A stretch of 64,000 bases of DNA. Origin: Pseudomonas chlororaphis. Its GTDB lineage: Bacteria > Pseudomonadota > Gammaproteobacteria > Pseudomonadales > Pseudomonadaceae. The stretch spans positions 703,497 through 767,496 of the forward strand of contig NZ_MSCT01000020.1 in NCBI RefSeq assembly GCF_001921865.1. Reading direction: 5' to 3'. Below the pieces are notes generated by a model. It was not told where the DNA came from. It did no database searches and saw nothing but the letters and a program-made list of their open reading frames with translations. Shown here piece by piece: positions 34,461-43,276 of the stretch (position 1 is the stretch's first letter; each line of letters starts with the position of its first letter). The position numbers and the translations under genes are program-made.

Positions 34461-35255
34461 CTACTCAGGGCTAAGCCATTGGCAGAGCTTGGCTGTCGCC
34501 GCGATCATCTGCCCGCTCGGCCGCTCCAGGCCTTTGTCCGTAACCAACAACAAGCGCCCTTGGGCCACCGCCGAGACCTGCGGCCAGGCTTTCCAGGCCT
34601 CGAGTTGCGCCGGGGTACTGGCCAGGATCGCTGCCGGATTGCGCTGCAACACCGCTTCGACGCTGACTTGCGGCGCCGGCAGCGGCAGGTCGGCGAATAC
34701 ATTGCGCGCACCGCACACCGCCAAGGCGTCGCTGATAATCTGCGTGCCGCCCACGGTGTACAGCGGCTGATCCCAGACCTGATAGAACACCGCCAGAGGC
34801 TCGCTGCGGGCATAACGCTGACGCAGGCTGGCGAGTTGTTGGCGCAGGTGGCCGGCAAGCGCCTGGCCGCGCTGTGCACGCCCGAGCCGAGCAGCGATGG
34901 TCTCGATCTGGCTGACGAGTTGGTCGAGGCTATGGGGTTCGGCCACCAGGGTCGGGATGCCCAGGCGGGCGAGCTGTTCGCGCTGGGCCGGGCCGACGCT
35001 GCCGGGCCAGAGCAGAAGCAGATCCGGCTTTAGGCTGAGCAGGCGCTCCATGTCCAGTTGGCCGTAGCGGCCCACGGAGGGCAGGTCTTTCAGCTCAGTG
35101 GGGCGTTCGCCGGCATCGAGCACGCCGACCAGCAGGTCGGCGCTACCCAGTTCGACGACGATCTCCGACAGCGACGGCGCAAGGCTGACCACCCGTTCCG
35201 CCGCCAGCGCCGGGCCGCCGAACGCCAGCAGCAGGACGGCTAGCCAGCGCCGCAT
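34461..35255 (-). CDS. btuF: Periplasmic cobalamin-binding protein (BtuF-like)
   Basis: A 264-residue protein with signal peptide MRRWLAVLLLAFGGPALA. The mature part has the class III binding-protein layout: RVVSLAPSLSEIVVELGSADLLVGV, then SVGRYGQLDMERLLSLKPDLLLLWPG, a long linking helix, and VWDQPLYTVGGTQIISDALAVCGARNVFADL. That pattern is the BtuF/FhuD type. It is convergent with btuB. The ABC permease and ATPase (BtuCD) are not in this window. The ATG overlaps the preceding stop (TGATG). Confidence 0.85.
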   Translation of the reverse strand: MRRWLAVLLLAFGGPALAAERVVSLAPSLSEIVVELGSADLLVGVLDAGERPTELKDLPSVGRYGQLDMERLLSLKPDLLLLWPGSVGPAQREQLARLGIPTLVAEPHSLDQLVSQIETIAARLGRAQRGQALAGHLRQQLASLRQRYARSEPLAVFYQVWDQPLYTVGGTQIISDALAVCGARNVFADLPLPAPQVSVEAVLQRNPAAILASTPAQLEAWKAWPQVSAVAQGRLLLVTDKGLERPSGQMIAATAKLCQWLSPE

Positions 35256-35674
35256 CAGCCGAGTTGACGCGGAATACGGTAGAGGTAGAACAGCACTGCG
35301 GTGGACAGCGCCAGCAGGATCAGCGGTACCGCTTCCAGGCCGACGAACACCGCCAGGGCACCGATCCAGGCCGGCAGGGCCGCCGCCAGGAAGGCCGCAC
35401 GGCGACTGGCCGCGAGGGCGATCCAGGCACCGGGTTCGTCCGGGGTGTCGAGGGCTTTATGGGTGGCAACCAAGGCATGCTTGTAGCGGCCGAAAAACTT
35501 CAGGCTGGCAAACATCGAGGCCACGCCCGCGATGAAAAACGGCATCGCCAGGATCGGCAGCAGCGGCTCGCCCTGGCCGAACACCAGGTTGATCACGAAC
35601 AGCGGCAACAGCGCCAGCGCCAGGTATTGCCACCAGCTGACGGCCAGACGCCGCCGTACCTGACCGCGGGTCAC
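35255..35674 (-). CDS. Small integral membrane protein, unknown function
   Basis: A 139-residue protein with three to four membrane segments (WWQYLALALLPLFVINLVFG, ILAMPFFIAGVASMFASL, AFLAAALPAWIGALAVFVG, VPLILLALSTAVLFYLY). The likely start is a GTG that overlaps the ribA stop (GTGA, 35671-35674), and its stop overlaps the btuF start, so ribA, this gene and btuF are translated in series. I do not recognise the family; the position suggests a role linked to cofactor uptake, but that is a guess. Confidence 0.75.
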   Translation of the reverse strand: MTRGQVRRRLAVSWWQYLALALLPLFVINLVFGQGEPLLPILAMPFFIAGVASMFASLKFFGRYKHALVATHKALDTPDEPGAWIALAASRRAAFLAAALPAWIGALAVFVGLEAVPLILLALSTAVLFYLYRIPRQLG

Positions 35675-36288
35675 GCCCGGTCTACCTCGCCCTGATGCTC
35701 GTTGCCCATCATGTGGTCGAGCTTGCTGGCCTTGGTCGCCAGGTAGAGTTTGTTGTGCGGGTTGTGGCCGGTATGCAGCGGGACACGTTCGGCGACAACG
35801 ATGCCCATCTCGGTCAGGGCCTTGACCTTGCGCGGGTTGTTGGTCATCAGGCGCAGGGACTTCACCCCCAGGTGCTCGAGCATCGGCAGGCACATGGCGT
35901 AGTCGCGCTGGTCGGCGGCAAAGCCCAGGCGCTCGTTGGCTTCCACGGTGTCGGCGCCGCCGTCCTGCAACTCGTAGGCGCGAATCTTGTTGAGCAAACC
36001 GATGCCGCGGCCTTCCTGGCGCAGGTACAGCAGCACACCCCGACCCTCATGGGCGATGGCCCGCAGCGCCGCTTCCAGTTGCGAACCGCAATCGCAACGC
36101 TGGCTGAACAGGGCATCGCCGGTCAGGCATTCGGAGTGCAACCGGCCGAGCACCGGAGCGCCATCGGCAATATCACCCAGGCTGAGCACGACGTGCTCGC
36201 GGCCGGTGGCTTCGTCGAGAAAACCGTGCATGGTGAATTGCGCAAAAGGAGTGGGCAGCTTGGAAGCGGCAACAAAAACGACGGGCAC
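35671..36288 (-). CDS. ribA: GTP cyclohydrolase II
   Basis: A 205-residue enzyme from the GTG at 36288, which has AGGAG 7 bases upstream and gives the normal family length; the open frame runs 16 codons further up. The zinc cysteines are in HSECLTGDALFSQRCDCG, the catalytic region is LLYLRQEGRGIGL, and LMTNNPRKVKAL and ERVPL are typical. It opens GTP to the first riboflavin precursor. It supplies the cyclohydrolase that the degenerate C-terminal half of RibBA in this window cannot. Confidence 0.95.
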   Translation of the reverse strand: MPVVFVAASKLPTPFAQFTMHGFLDEATGREHVVLSLGDIADGAPVLGRLHSECLTGDALFSQRCDCGSQLEAALRAIAHEGRGVLLYLRQEGRGIGLLNKIRAYELQDGGADTVEANERLGFAADQRDYAMCLPMLEHLGVKSLRLMTNNPRKVKALTEMGIVVAERVPLHTGHNPHNKLYLATKASKLDHMMGNEHQGEVDRA

Positions 36289-36400
36289 CGTTGTGCTCCT
36301 GATCTGTATGGGACTTGAAATTCGCAGAGGCGACATTGTAACAGCAGCTTCCGACAGACGCTTAGGCTGAATTATCGGACATAAAGATCGAGAAGTTAGA

Positions 36401-37159
36401 TCAGCGCTCGGCAGGCGGACGTTCGACGTCGAACGGGTAAGGCTGATTCCAACGCTGGAAAATCGGCCGTAAACGGCCGTTTTTCACCAGTTCGTCCATC
36501 CGCCGATCGAACAGCGCGCACAGCGCCTGCCCCCGCTCATTGTCGGCAAACCCCAGGAACAACGGCAGCTCGGCCAGATGGGAGCGACGAAACAACGAAG
36601 GGTCCGCGGCCTGGGACAGGACAAAGTCGACCTCGGTCAGGGCGTCGATATAGAAATCGGCGCGCCCCTGCTGGAGCATCGGCAAGATGCCGATCCGTCG
36701 GCGGATTTCATTGAAGCGCTTAAGGTTGGGCAGGTAATCCTGGTACTTGTAGCCCCGCACCCAGACCAGGCGATAGCTGCCGAGCGTGGCCAGGGTCGGC
36801 GCCGGGTTCGTCGCCAGCCCCAGGCTGTAGATATGGTCGGTATCGTAATTCCAGCGCGGGTACAGCGCGCCTTCGATCTCGTCCCGATACGAGCCGACCA
36901 GCGCGTCCACTTCCCGGCGCTGCACCAGCCCGACTGAGCGGGTGTAAGGCACGCTGCGCCTGTCGAGCTTCACGCCCTGACTCTCGAAGACCTCGCGCAG
37001 GATGTCCCAGGCCATGCCCTGGCCATCGGCCTGGGTGTAGTTGTCCCACTCTTCGCTGGCCACCCGGATTTTCCCGGGAAGCGCCGCCGGTTCATCGGCC
37101 CGGGCCAGGTTAGCGGCCAGGACACAGAGCATTACCAGCAGGACGCGACCGAGCCGCAT
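36401..37159 (-). CDS. Extracellular solute-binding protein, family 3 type
   Basis: A 252-residue periplasmic protein with signal peptide MRLGRVLLVMLCVLAANLARA. The mature part follows the amino-acid-binding pattern: KIRVASEEWDNYTQADGQGMAWDILREVFESQGVKLDRRSVPYTRSV, VDALVGSYRDE, and a C-terminal VKNGRLRPIFQRW. No ABC permease is adjacent, so it is an orphan binding protein, as is common for polar amino-acid-like sensors in pseudomonads. The ATG has AGGAGTC upstream. It lies 10 bases after pgpA. The 112 bases before ribA show nothing clear. Confidence 0.82.
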   Translation of the reverse strand: MRLGRVLLVMLCVLAANLARADEPAALPGKIRVASEEWDNYTQADGQGMAWDILREVFESQGVKLDRRSVPYTRSVGLVQRREVDALVGSYRDEIEGALYPRWNYDTDHIYSLGLATNPAPTLATLGSYRLVWVRGYKYQDYLPNLKRFNEIRRRIGILPMLQQGRADFYIDALTEVDFVLSQAADPSLFRRSHLAELPLFLGFADNERGQALCALFDRRMDELVKNGRLRPIFQRWNQPYPFDVERPPAER

Positions 37160-37169
37160 GGCTGACTCC

Positions 37170-37673
37170 TCAGGTAAACCACCACACCAGGCCCTGCATC
37201 GCCAACCAGGCGAAGACACCGGCCAGTACATCGTCGAGCATGATGCCGATACCGCCGTGCACATGCCGGTCGATCCAGCGAATCGGCCAAGGCTTGAGAA
37301 TGTCGAAGAAGCGGAACATCAGGAACCCCGCCAGCAACCAGTACCAGCCTTCCGGCACCAGCCACAGGGTAATCCACATCCCGACCATTTCGTCCCAGAC
37401 GATGCCTTCATGGTCATGCACCCGCAGGTCGTCGGCCACCTTGCCGCACAGCCAGAAGCCAAACAGCATGGTGATGCCGAGCATCAGCCAGTAACCCCAA
37501 TCCGGCAACATCTGCCACAGCGGGATAAAAGGTAGCGCAACCAGCGAGCCCCAGGTACCCGGAGCCTTGGGCAAAGTGCCCGAACCGAAGCCAAATGCAA
37601 GAAAATGCCAAGGATTGCGCCAGACGGAAGGCGGCACGAACTCTGCCGGAACCTGCTTGGGATGATCTGTCAC
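37170..37673 (-). CDS. pgpA: Phosphatidylglycerophosphatase A
   Basis: A 167-residue membrane protein with HFLAFGFGSGTLPKAPGTWGS (the family N-terminal motif), DDLRVHDHEGIVWDEMVGMW with the acidic residues of the active site, and KPWPIRWIDRHVHGGIGIMLDDVLAG. It dephosphorylates phosphatidylglycerophosphate in the inner membrane. Its ATG overlaps the thiL stop by 4 bases. Confidence 0.95.
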   Translation of the reverse strand: MTDHPKQVPAEFVPPSVWRNPWHFLAFGFGSGTLPKAPGTWGSLVALPFIPLWQMLPDWGYWLMLGITMLFGFWLCGKVADDLRVHDHEGIVWDEMVGMWITLWLVPEGWYWLLAGFLMFRFFDILKPWPIRWIDRHVHGGIGIMLDDVLAGVFAWLAMQGLVWWFT

Positions 37674-38635
37674 GGTGTCTCCCGAAAATGTTGATAGCCC
37701 CGAGTACTCGGGGTGATGTCCTGCCCCGCGGCATCCAGCAGCACCACGCCCTGCCCGGCCACCGCCCGACCCAGTACATGCACCGGCCAGCCAGCGGCCA
37801 GCAGCGGGGCCAGCTCGTCCGGCGGCAGGGTGAACAGCAGCACGTAGTCGTCGCCGCCGCTGAGCGCCGCCGAGCGGGCGTCATTTTCACCGAGAAAAGC
37901 CGACAGCGCCCGGGACATCGGCAGTTTTTCACTTTCGATCAGCAAGCCGACAGCCGAGGCGGCCGCGATATGCCCGCAATCGGCCAGCAGGCCATCGGAG
38001 ATATCCATGGCTGCGCTGGCCTTGCCGCGCAGTGCCTGGCCCAGGGCCAACTGCGGTTGCGGCGACCAGTAATGGGCCAGCAGCGGCTCGGCGATCGCCG
38101 GATCGGCCGTGCGCTGCCCAAGCACCAGCGGCAGGGCGCCAGCACCGTTACCCAGCTCGCCGCCGACGCACAGCAAGTCCCCGGGCCGGGCACCGCCGCG
38201 GGTCAGGGCCTGGCCGACAGGGACACGGCCGAAGACCGTCAGGGTCAGGGTCAAGGGCCCGCGCGTGGTGTCGCCGCCCACCAGGCGCACGCCGCACGCC
38301 TGCGCCATAGCATTCAGGCCACGGGCATAGGCTTGCAACCAGTCGGCGTCGACGGTCGGCAGGGTCAGGGCCAGGGTGAATGCCAGGGGCGCGGCGCCCA
38401 TGGCCGCCAGGTCGCTAACCGCCACTGCCAGCGAGCGCTGGCCAAGCAGGAAAGGGTCGCAGGGGTCTGCGAAATGCACACCGGCCACCAGGGTGTCGGT
38501 GGATATCGCCAACTGCTCGCCCTGGGGAACAGCCAGCAAGGCGCAGTCGTCGCCGATCCCCAGGGCAATGCCCTCGCCGCCCTGCGCACAAGGCGCGGCG
38601 GCGAAGAAATTGCGGATCAGCTCAAACTCGCCCAT
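37670..38635 (-). CDS. thiL: Thiamine-monophosphate kinase
   Basis: A 321-residue PurM-like kinase: GEFELIRNFF, the ATP-binding IGDDCALLAVP, TDTLVAGVHF, RSLAVAVSDLAAMGAAPLAFTLALTLP, and GDDYVLLFTLPP near the end are all family motifs. It phosphorylates thiamine monophosphate to the diphosphate cofactor that Dxs needs. It sits 18 bases after nusB and is coupled to pgpA. Confidence 0.95.
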   Translation of the reverse strand: MGEFELIRNFFAAAPCAQGGEGIALGIGDDCALLAVPQGEQLAISTDTLVAGVHFADPCDPFLLGQRSLAVAVSDLAAMGAAPLAFTLALTLPTVDADWLQAYARGLNAMAQACGVRLVGGDTTRGPLTLTLTVFGRVPVGQALTRGGARPGDLLCVGGELGNGAGALPLVLGQRTADPAIAEPLLAHYWSPQPQLALGQALRGKASAAMDISDGLLADCGHIAAASAVGLLIESEKLPMSRALSAFLGENDARSAALSGGDDYVLLFTLPPDELAPLLAAGWPVHVLGRAVAGQGVVLLDAAGQDITPSTRGYQHFRETP

Positions 38636-38653
38636 GGCAGCTGCAAGCGCGGA

Positions 38654-39154
38654 TCAGCGCTTGAACGCCTTCACTTCAGCTTCACGCAGGCGCGGGGCCA
38701 GCTTGTCGAGTACGCCGTTGACGAACTTGTGGCCGTCGGTGGAACCGAAGACCTTGGCCAGCTCGATACCTTCGTTGATCACTACGCGGTACGGCACGTC
38801 GACGCGCTTGAGCAGCTCCCAGGTGGACAGGCGCAGGACCGCCAGCTCGACCGGGTCCAGCTCTTCGATGGCGAGGTCCAGGCAAGGCACGAGCGCGTTG
38901 TCGATCTCGTTCTTGTTGGCCGGTACGCCGTGCAGGATCTCACGGAAGTAGGCGCCGTCGATGTCGGTGAAATCGTTGTCGACCCGGAACTGCGCTTCGA
39001 TCTCGTTCAGCGAGTGCTTGGCCATATGCCATTGGTACAGCGCCTGGGTCGCGAGCTGGCGGGCTTCGCGACGCTTGGCGCTCTTGGATGGCTTGCCAGC
39101 GTCCGCAGGTTTCGGATCGCGCGGGTTGAAACGATCGCTATCGTCGCTAATCAC
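38654..39154 (-). CDS. nusB: Transcription antitermination factor NusB
   Basis: A 166-residue all-helical protein with an extended charged N-terminus and the core RREARQLATQALYQWHMAKHSLNEIE ... VELAVLRLSTWELLKRVDVPYRVVINEGIELAKVFGSTDGHKFVNGVLDKLA. It binds boxA RNA with S10 for rRNA antitermination. The ATG overlaps the ribH stop (39151-39154). Confidence 0.96.
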   Translation of the reverse strand: MISDDSDRFNPRDPKPADAGKPSKSAKRREARQLATQALYQWHMAKHSLNEIEAQFRVDNDFTDIDGAYFREILHGVPANKNEIDNALVPCLDLAIEELDPVELAVLRLSTWELLKRVDVPYRVVINEGIELAKVFGSTDGHKFVNGVLDKLAPRLREAEVKAFKR

Positions 39155-39627
39155 TTGGCCTCCAACTGCGCCAGCAGGCTGACCATTTCCAGAGCGGACA
39201 AGGCGGCTTCAGCGCCTTTGTTGCCGGCCTTGGTGCCGGAACGCTCGATGGCTTGCTCGATCGAGTCGACGGTCAGCACGCCGAAGGCGACCGGTACGCC
39301 GAACTCCATGGACACCTGGGCCAGGCCCTTGGTGCATTCGCCAGCCACGTATTCGAAGTGCGGAGTGCCGCCACGAATGACCGCGCCCAGGGCGATGATC
39401 GCCGCGAACTCGCCCTTCTGCGCGACTTTCTGCGCGACCAGCGGAATCTCGAAGGCGCCCGGAGCACGAATCACGGTGATGTCGCTTTCGCTCACGCCGT
39501 GACGGACCAGGGCGTCGACCGCGCCGCTGACCAGGCTTTCGACGACGAAGCTGTTGAAACGGCCGACCACCAGGGCATAGCGGCCTTTGGGGGCGATGAA
39601 GGTACCTTCGATGGTCTTCAGGGTCAT
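39151..39627 (-). CDS. ribH: 6,7-dimethyl-8-ribityllumazine synthase
   Basis: A 158-residue subunit with VGRFNSFVVESLVSGAVDALVRHGV, VIRAPGAFEIPLVAQ, ALGAVIRGGTPHFEYVAGECTKGLAQV and PVAFGVLTVDSIEQAIERSGTKAGNKG, the classic active-site segments. It condenses the pyrimidine and butanone-phosphate intermediates of riboflavin synthesis and forms icosahedral or decameric assemblies. It is the fourth rib gene in the order ribD-ribE-ribBA-ribH, followed by nusB. Confidence 0.96.
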   Translation of the reverse strand: MTLKTIEGTFIAPKGRYALVVGRFNSFVVESLVSGAVDALVRHGVSESDITVIRAPGAFEIPLVAQKVAQKGEFAAIIALGAVIRGGTPHFEYVAGECTKGLAQVSMEFGVPVAFGVLTVDSIEQAIERSGTKAGNKGAEAALSALEMVSLLAQLEAK

Positions 39628-39718
39628 TCGACAAATCTCTTAAAGAGCCGGGGCGCGTTCGTTACGCGCCCACCAGTGATATTTGAACCGCGAATTTCAA
39701 GCCGCAGGCAGCCGGCTT

Positions 39719-40810
39719 TTATTCGGAGGGCACGTATTCTACAACTTCCAGATCGAAACCGGATATCGCATTAAATTTCATCGGCGCACTCATCAGGCGC
39801 ATCTTGCGTACGCCCAGGTCGCGCAGGATCTGCGAGCCGGCACCGACGATGCTGTAGGTGGTCGGTTTTTTCGCCGGCGCGTGTTCGGCGGTCTCGCGGA
39901 TATGCGCCAGCAGCACGTCGCCGTCCAGCGGGTGCCCCAACAGCAGCACCACGCCGCTGCCGGCCTCGGCGACCGTAGCCATCGCGGCGCGCAGGCTCCA
40001 GCGGCCGGGCTGCTTGACCATCAGCAGGTCGCGCAGCGGGTCCATGTTGTGCACGCGGACCAGGGTCGGTTCTTCGGCGCAGATGTTGCCCAGGGTCAGC
40101 GCCATGTGCACGTCGCCTTCCACCGAGTCACGATAGGTCACCAGGTTGAACTGGCCCAGTTCGCTGTCCAGCGGCTGCTCGGCAATCCGCTGAACGGTAC
40201 GTTCGTGGATCATCCGGTAGTGGATCAGGTCGGCGATGGTGCCGATCTTGATGTTGTGTTCGGCAGCGAAGGCTTCCAGCTCGGCGCGACGGGACATGGT
40301 GCCGTCGTCGTTCATCACTTCGCAGATCACCCCGCTCGGCTCGAAACCGGCCATACGCGCCAGGTCGCAGGCGGCCTCGGTATGGCCGGCACGGGCCAGG
40401 GTGCCGCCCGGCTGGGCCATCAGCGGGAAGATGTGGCCCGGGCTGACGATGTCTTCGGCCTTGGCGTCCCGGGCCGCGGCGGCCTGCACCGTGCGGGCGC
40501 GGTCGGCGGCGGAAATGCCGGTGGTCACGCCGGTGGTGGCCTCGATGGACACGGTGAACTTGGTGCCGAACCCGGAACCGTTGCGCGGCGCCATCAACGG
40601 CAGCTTGAGCAGCTCGCAACGCTCGCGGCTCATCGGCATGCAGATCAGGCCGCGGGCATGCTTGGCCATGAAGTTGATGTGCTCGGCCTTGCAGCACTCG
40701 GCGGCCATGATCAGGTCGCCTTCGTTCTCGCGGTCTTCGTCATCCATGAGGATGACCATCTTGCCTTGGCGGATGTCTTCAACCAGTTCTTCGATGCTGT
40801 TGAGCGCCAC
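39719..40810 (-). CDS. ribBA: 3,4-dihydroxy-2-butanone-4-phosphate synthase with a degenerate GTP cyclohydrolase II domain
   Basis: A 363-residue protein from the GTG at 40810 (AGGGGGG upstream; VALNSIEELVEDIRQG is the usual N-terminus). Residues 1-200 are RibB, with the metal/substrate loop MDDEDRENEGDL and the RARTVQAAAARDAKAEDIVSPGH region. The C-terminal half has the GTP cyclohydrolase II fold, but the zinc site is gone: where RibA has RCDCG this reads HNMDPLRDLL, and cyclohydrolase activity is unlikely. A separate RibA is encoded at 35671. The 91-base gap to ribH holds a GC-rich hairpin at 39651-39671 but no FMN riboswitch. Confidence 0.93.
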   Translation of the reverse strand: MALNSIEELVEDIRQGKMVILMDDEDRENEGDLIMAAECCKAEHINFMAKHARGLICMPMSRERCELLKLPLMAPRNGSGFGTKFTVSIEATTGVTTGISAADRARTVQAAAARDAKAEDIVSPGHIFPLMAQPGGTLARAGHTEAACDLARMAGFEPSGVICEVMNDDGTMSRRAELEAFAAEHNIKIGTIADLIHYRMIHERTVQRIAEQPLDSELGQFNLVTYRDSVEGDVHMALTLGNICAEEPTLVRVHNMDPLRDLLMVKQPGRWSLRAAMATVAEAGSGVVLLLGHPLDGDVLLAHIRETAEHAPAKKPTTYSIVGAGSQILRDLGVRKMRLMSAPMKFNAISGFDLEVVEYVPSE

Positions 40811-40841
40811 GCGGCACCCCCCTTCTTTCAAAATTTGAGGT

Positions 40842-41504
40842 TCAGGATTTGAGGTAGCCGTTAGCGGCCAGAAAACTTTCGCTGATGCCGCCGCTCGAAG
40901 GCTGCGCCGCCTTGTCGCCGAGCAGCAGGCGCTCCAGGTAACGCGCCAGCAGGTCGACCTCGAGGTTGACCTGCCGACCCGGCCGGTAGTCGGCCATGAT
41001 GGTTTCGGCCAGCGTGTGCGGGACGATGGTCAGCTCGAACTCGGCGCCATCGACCGCGTTGACCGTCAGGCTGGTGCCATCGACGGTGATCGAGCCTTTA
41101 TGGGCGATGTACTTGGCCAGGTCCTTGGGCGCACGGATGCGGAACTGGATGGCACGGGCATTTTCTTCCCGGGCTACCACCTCGCCGACGCCGTCGACGT
41201 GGCCGCTGACCAGATGGCCGCCCAGGCGGGTGGTCGGGGTCAGGGCCTTTTCCAGGTTGACCCGGCTGCCGGCTTTCAACTGATGGAAAGCGGTGCAGTC
41301 CAGGGTCTCGCGGCTGACGTCGGCCCAAAAGCCGTCGCCCGGCAGTTCCACCGCGGTCAGGCAGACGCCGTTCACCGCGATGCTGTCGCCGAGTTTCACA
41401 TCGCCCAGGTCGAGCTTGCCGGTTTCCACATACACCCGCACATCGCCGCCCTTGGGGGTCAATGCACGGATACTGCCGATGGATTCGATGATGCCTGTGA
41501 ACAT
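40842..41504 (-). CDS. ribE: Riboflavin synthase, alpha subunit
   Basis: 220 residues made of two similar lumazine-binding barrels: MFTGIIESIGSIRAL with GDSIAVNGVCLTAVEL and GGHLVSGHVDGVG in the first, and KGSITVDGTSLTVNAV with MADYRPGRQVNLEVDLLARYLERLL in the second. It dismutates two lumazines to riboflavin plus the pyrimidine. Lies between ribD and ribBA on the same strand. It is sometimes named ribC. Confidence 0.96.
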   Translation of the reverse strand: MFTGIIESIGSIRALTPKGGDVRVYVETGKLDLGDVKLGDSIAVNGVCLTAVELPGDGFWADVSRETLDCTAFHQLKAGSRVNLEKALTPTTRLGGHLVSGHVDGVGEVVAREENARAIQFRIRAPKDLAKYIAHKGSITVDGTSLTVNAVDGAEFELTIVPHTLAETIMADYRPGRQVNLEVDLLARYLERLLLGDKAAQPSSGGISESFLAANGYLKS

Positions 41505-41552
41505 ATGGAGTCCTCCTCGAGAACAGGGCCGCCGCGGGGCGAAGGCCGGGAA

Positions 41553-42686
41553 TTATACGCTCGCCGCTGGCAGAGGAATGGCAATGACTCGCCAGTCATC
41601 GCCAACCGCGCGGATTTCACTGATTTTGAGTGCGGGCGCGTCTTTCATCTGCGCCAGCGGCCAGTCCAGCAACGGCCGCGCCGAAGAACCGAGGAACTTG
41701 CCGGCGACAAAGATCTGGTACTCGTCCACCAGGCCCTGCTGGGCAAAGGCTCCCGCCAGGCGTGGACCGGCTTCCACCAGCACCTCGTTGACGCCGCGGG
41801 CGGCCAGTTCGCCGAGCAGCCGATGCAGGTCGACCTGGCCATCGGCGCCCGGCACGATCAGGCATTCCGGACCGTTGGCGTACTGTTCCTCCACCGCGGC
41901 ACAGGTGGCGACCAGCGCCGGCCCGGCCTTGAAGAACGGTGCGTCGAGCGGCACCCGCAGGCGGCCGTCGATCAAGACGCGCAAGGGCGGACGGCTGATG
42001 GCCAGGGCGGTCTGTTCCGCGTCCAGCCCCAGCTCCTCGGCCCGCACCGTCAGCCGGGCGTCGTCGGCCAGTACCGTATCGGCGCCGGTCAGCACCACGC
42101 TGGCCTGGGCCCGCAGGCGCTGGACCGCGGAACGCGCGGCGGGGCCGGTGATCCACTGGCTTTCGCCGCTGGCCATGGCGGTGCGCCCGTCCAGGCTCAT
42201 CGCCAGCTTGACCCGCACGAACGGCAAACCATGTTCCATGCGCTTGAGGAAACCCTGGTTGAGCATCCGCGCTTCCTGCTCCATCACCCCGCTGTGGGTG
42301 GCGATGCCCGCTTCGGCCAGGCGCTGCAGGCCACGGCCGGCGACTGCCGGGTTAGGGTCCTGCATCGCGGCCACCACCCGCGCCACCCCGGCATTCACCA
42401 AGGCGTCGGCGCACGGCGGCGTGCGGCCATGGTGGCTGCAAGGTTCGAGGGTCACATAGGCGGTGGCGCCCCGGGCATGTTCAGCGGCGGCGCGCAAGGC
42501 ATGGACTTCGGCATGGGGCTCGCCGGCCCGCACATGCCAGCCTTCGCCGACCACCTGGCCGTCGCGCACGATCACGCAGCCGACCCGGGGGTTAGGGTGC
42601 GTGCTGAAGCGGCCTTTGCGCGCCAGCTCCAACGCTCGCGCCATGTAGTGGGCGTCGAGCGCCGCCTGCTCCGGGGAGATGTTCAT
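41553..42686 (-). CDS. ribD: Bifunctional pyrimidine deaminase/reductase
   Basis: A 377-residue bifunctional enzyme. The N-terminal cytidine-deaminase-like domain has the zinc motif HAEVHAL and PCSHHGRTPPCADAL. The C-terminal reductase domain starts at PFVRVKLAMSLDGRTAMASGESQWITG and has VLTGADTVLADDARLTVR. It converts the GTP-derived pyrimidine to the ribitylamino-uracil phosphate. Its ATG overlaps the nrdR stop. Confidence 0.96.
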   Translation of the reverse strand: MNISPEQAALDAHYMARALELARKGRFSTHPNPRVGCVIVRDGQVVGEGWHVRAGEPHAEVHALRAAAEHARGATAYVTLEPCSHHGRTPPCADALVNAGVARVVAAMQDPNPAVAGRGLQRLAEAGIATHSGVMEQEARMLNQGFLKRMEHGLPFVRVKLAMSLDGRTAMASGESQWITGPAARSAVQRLRAQASVVLTGADTVLADDARLTVRAEELGLDAEQTALAISRPPLRVLIDGRLRVPLDAPFFKAGPALVATCAAVEEQYANGPECLIVPGADGQVDLHRLLGELAARGVNEVLVEAGPRLAGAFAQQGLVDEYQIFVAGKFLGSSARPLLDWPLAQMKDAPALKISEIRAVGDDWRVIAIPLPAASV

Positions 42687-43147
42687 TCTTTGCCCGGCTC
42701 GCGGGCGAGACGGTCGATCTCTTCGCGGAATTCGTTGAGGTCCTGGAAGCGCCGGTAGACCGAGGCGAAACGGATATAGGCCACTTCATCGAGCTTTTGC
42801 AGCTCGGCCATCACCAGTTCGCCGACGACCAGCGACTTGACCTCGCGCTCGCCGGTGGCGCGCAGCTTGTGCTTGATATGCACCAGCGCGGCTTCCAGGC
42901 GCTCGACGCTGACCGGACGTTTTTCCAGGGCGCGCTGCATGCCAGCGCGGAGTTTTTCTTCGTCGAAGGGCTGACGGCTGCCGTCAGTCTTGATCAGGCG
43001 CGGCAACACCAGTTCGGCGGTTTCGAAGGTGGTGAAACGTTCACCGCAGGCCAGGCATTCACGCCGGCGGCGCACCTGTTCGCCTTCGGCGACCAGACGC
43101 GAGTCGATGACTTTGGTGTCGTTGGCACCGCAGAAGGGACAGTGCAT
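42683..43147 (-). CDS. nrdR: Transcriptional repressor NrdR
   Basis: A 154-residue zinc-ribbon plus ATP-cone repressor: MHCPFCGANDTKVIDSRL, RRRECLACGERFTTFE, then KTDGSRQPFDEEKLRAGMQRALEKRPVS. It represses ribonucleotide reductase genes according to ATP/dATP. It heads the rib operon. The start is set by the conserved MHCPFC; no strong ribosome site precedes it. On the minus strand TTGTCT and TACCAT with a 16-base spacer just upstream could be its promoter. Confidence 0.95.
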   Translation of the reverse strand: MHCPFCGANDTKVIDSRLVAEGEQVRRRRECLACGERFTTFETAELVLPRLIKTDGSRQPFDEEKLRAGMQRALEKRPVSVERLEAALVHIKHKLRATGEREVKSLVVGELVMAELQKLDEVAYIRFASVYRRFQDLNEFREEIDRLAREPGKE

Positions 43148-43276
43148 GGTGGCAGGCAACAAAAAAAGGGAGGGCCATGGTAGCGCATCCCACTGGCAAG
43201 ACAAGCCATAGCCTTTACGGTATACAGACCGACTATTATGTTTTGCACATGGAATTTCGTCTTGTTGGAGCTTCGC

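Noticed and set aside
39628..39718. Possible FMN riboswitch between ribBA and ribH
   Set aside because: The gap is 91 bases and contains only GC-rich hairpins, too short for the FMN aptamer and lacking its conserved core.
39699..39720. AAGCCG ... CGGCTTTT hairpin near the ribBA stop as a terminator
   Set aside because: The T run is on the plus strand, but all genes there are on the minus strand. A short, imperfect stem makes chance likely.
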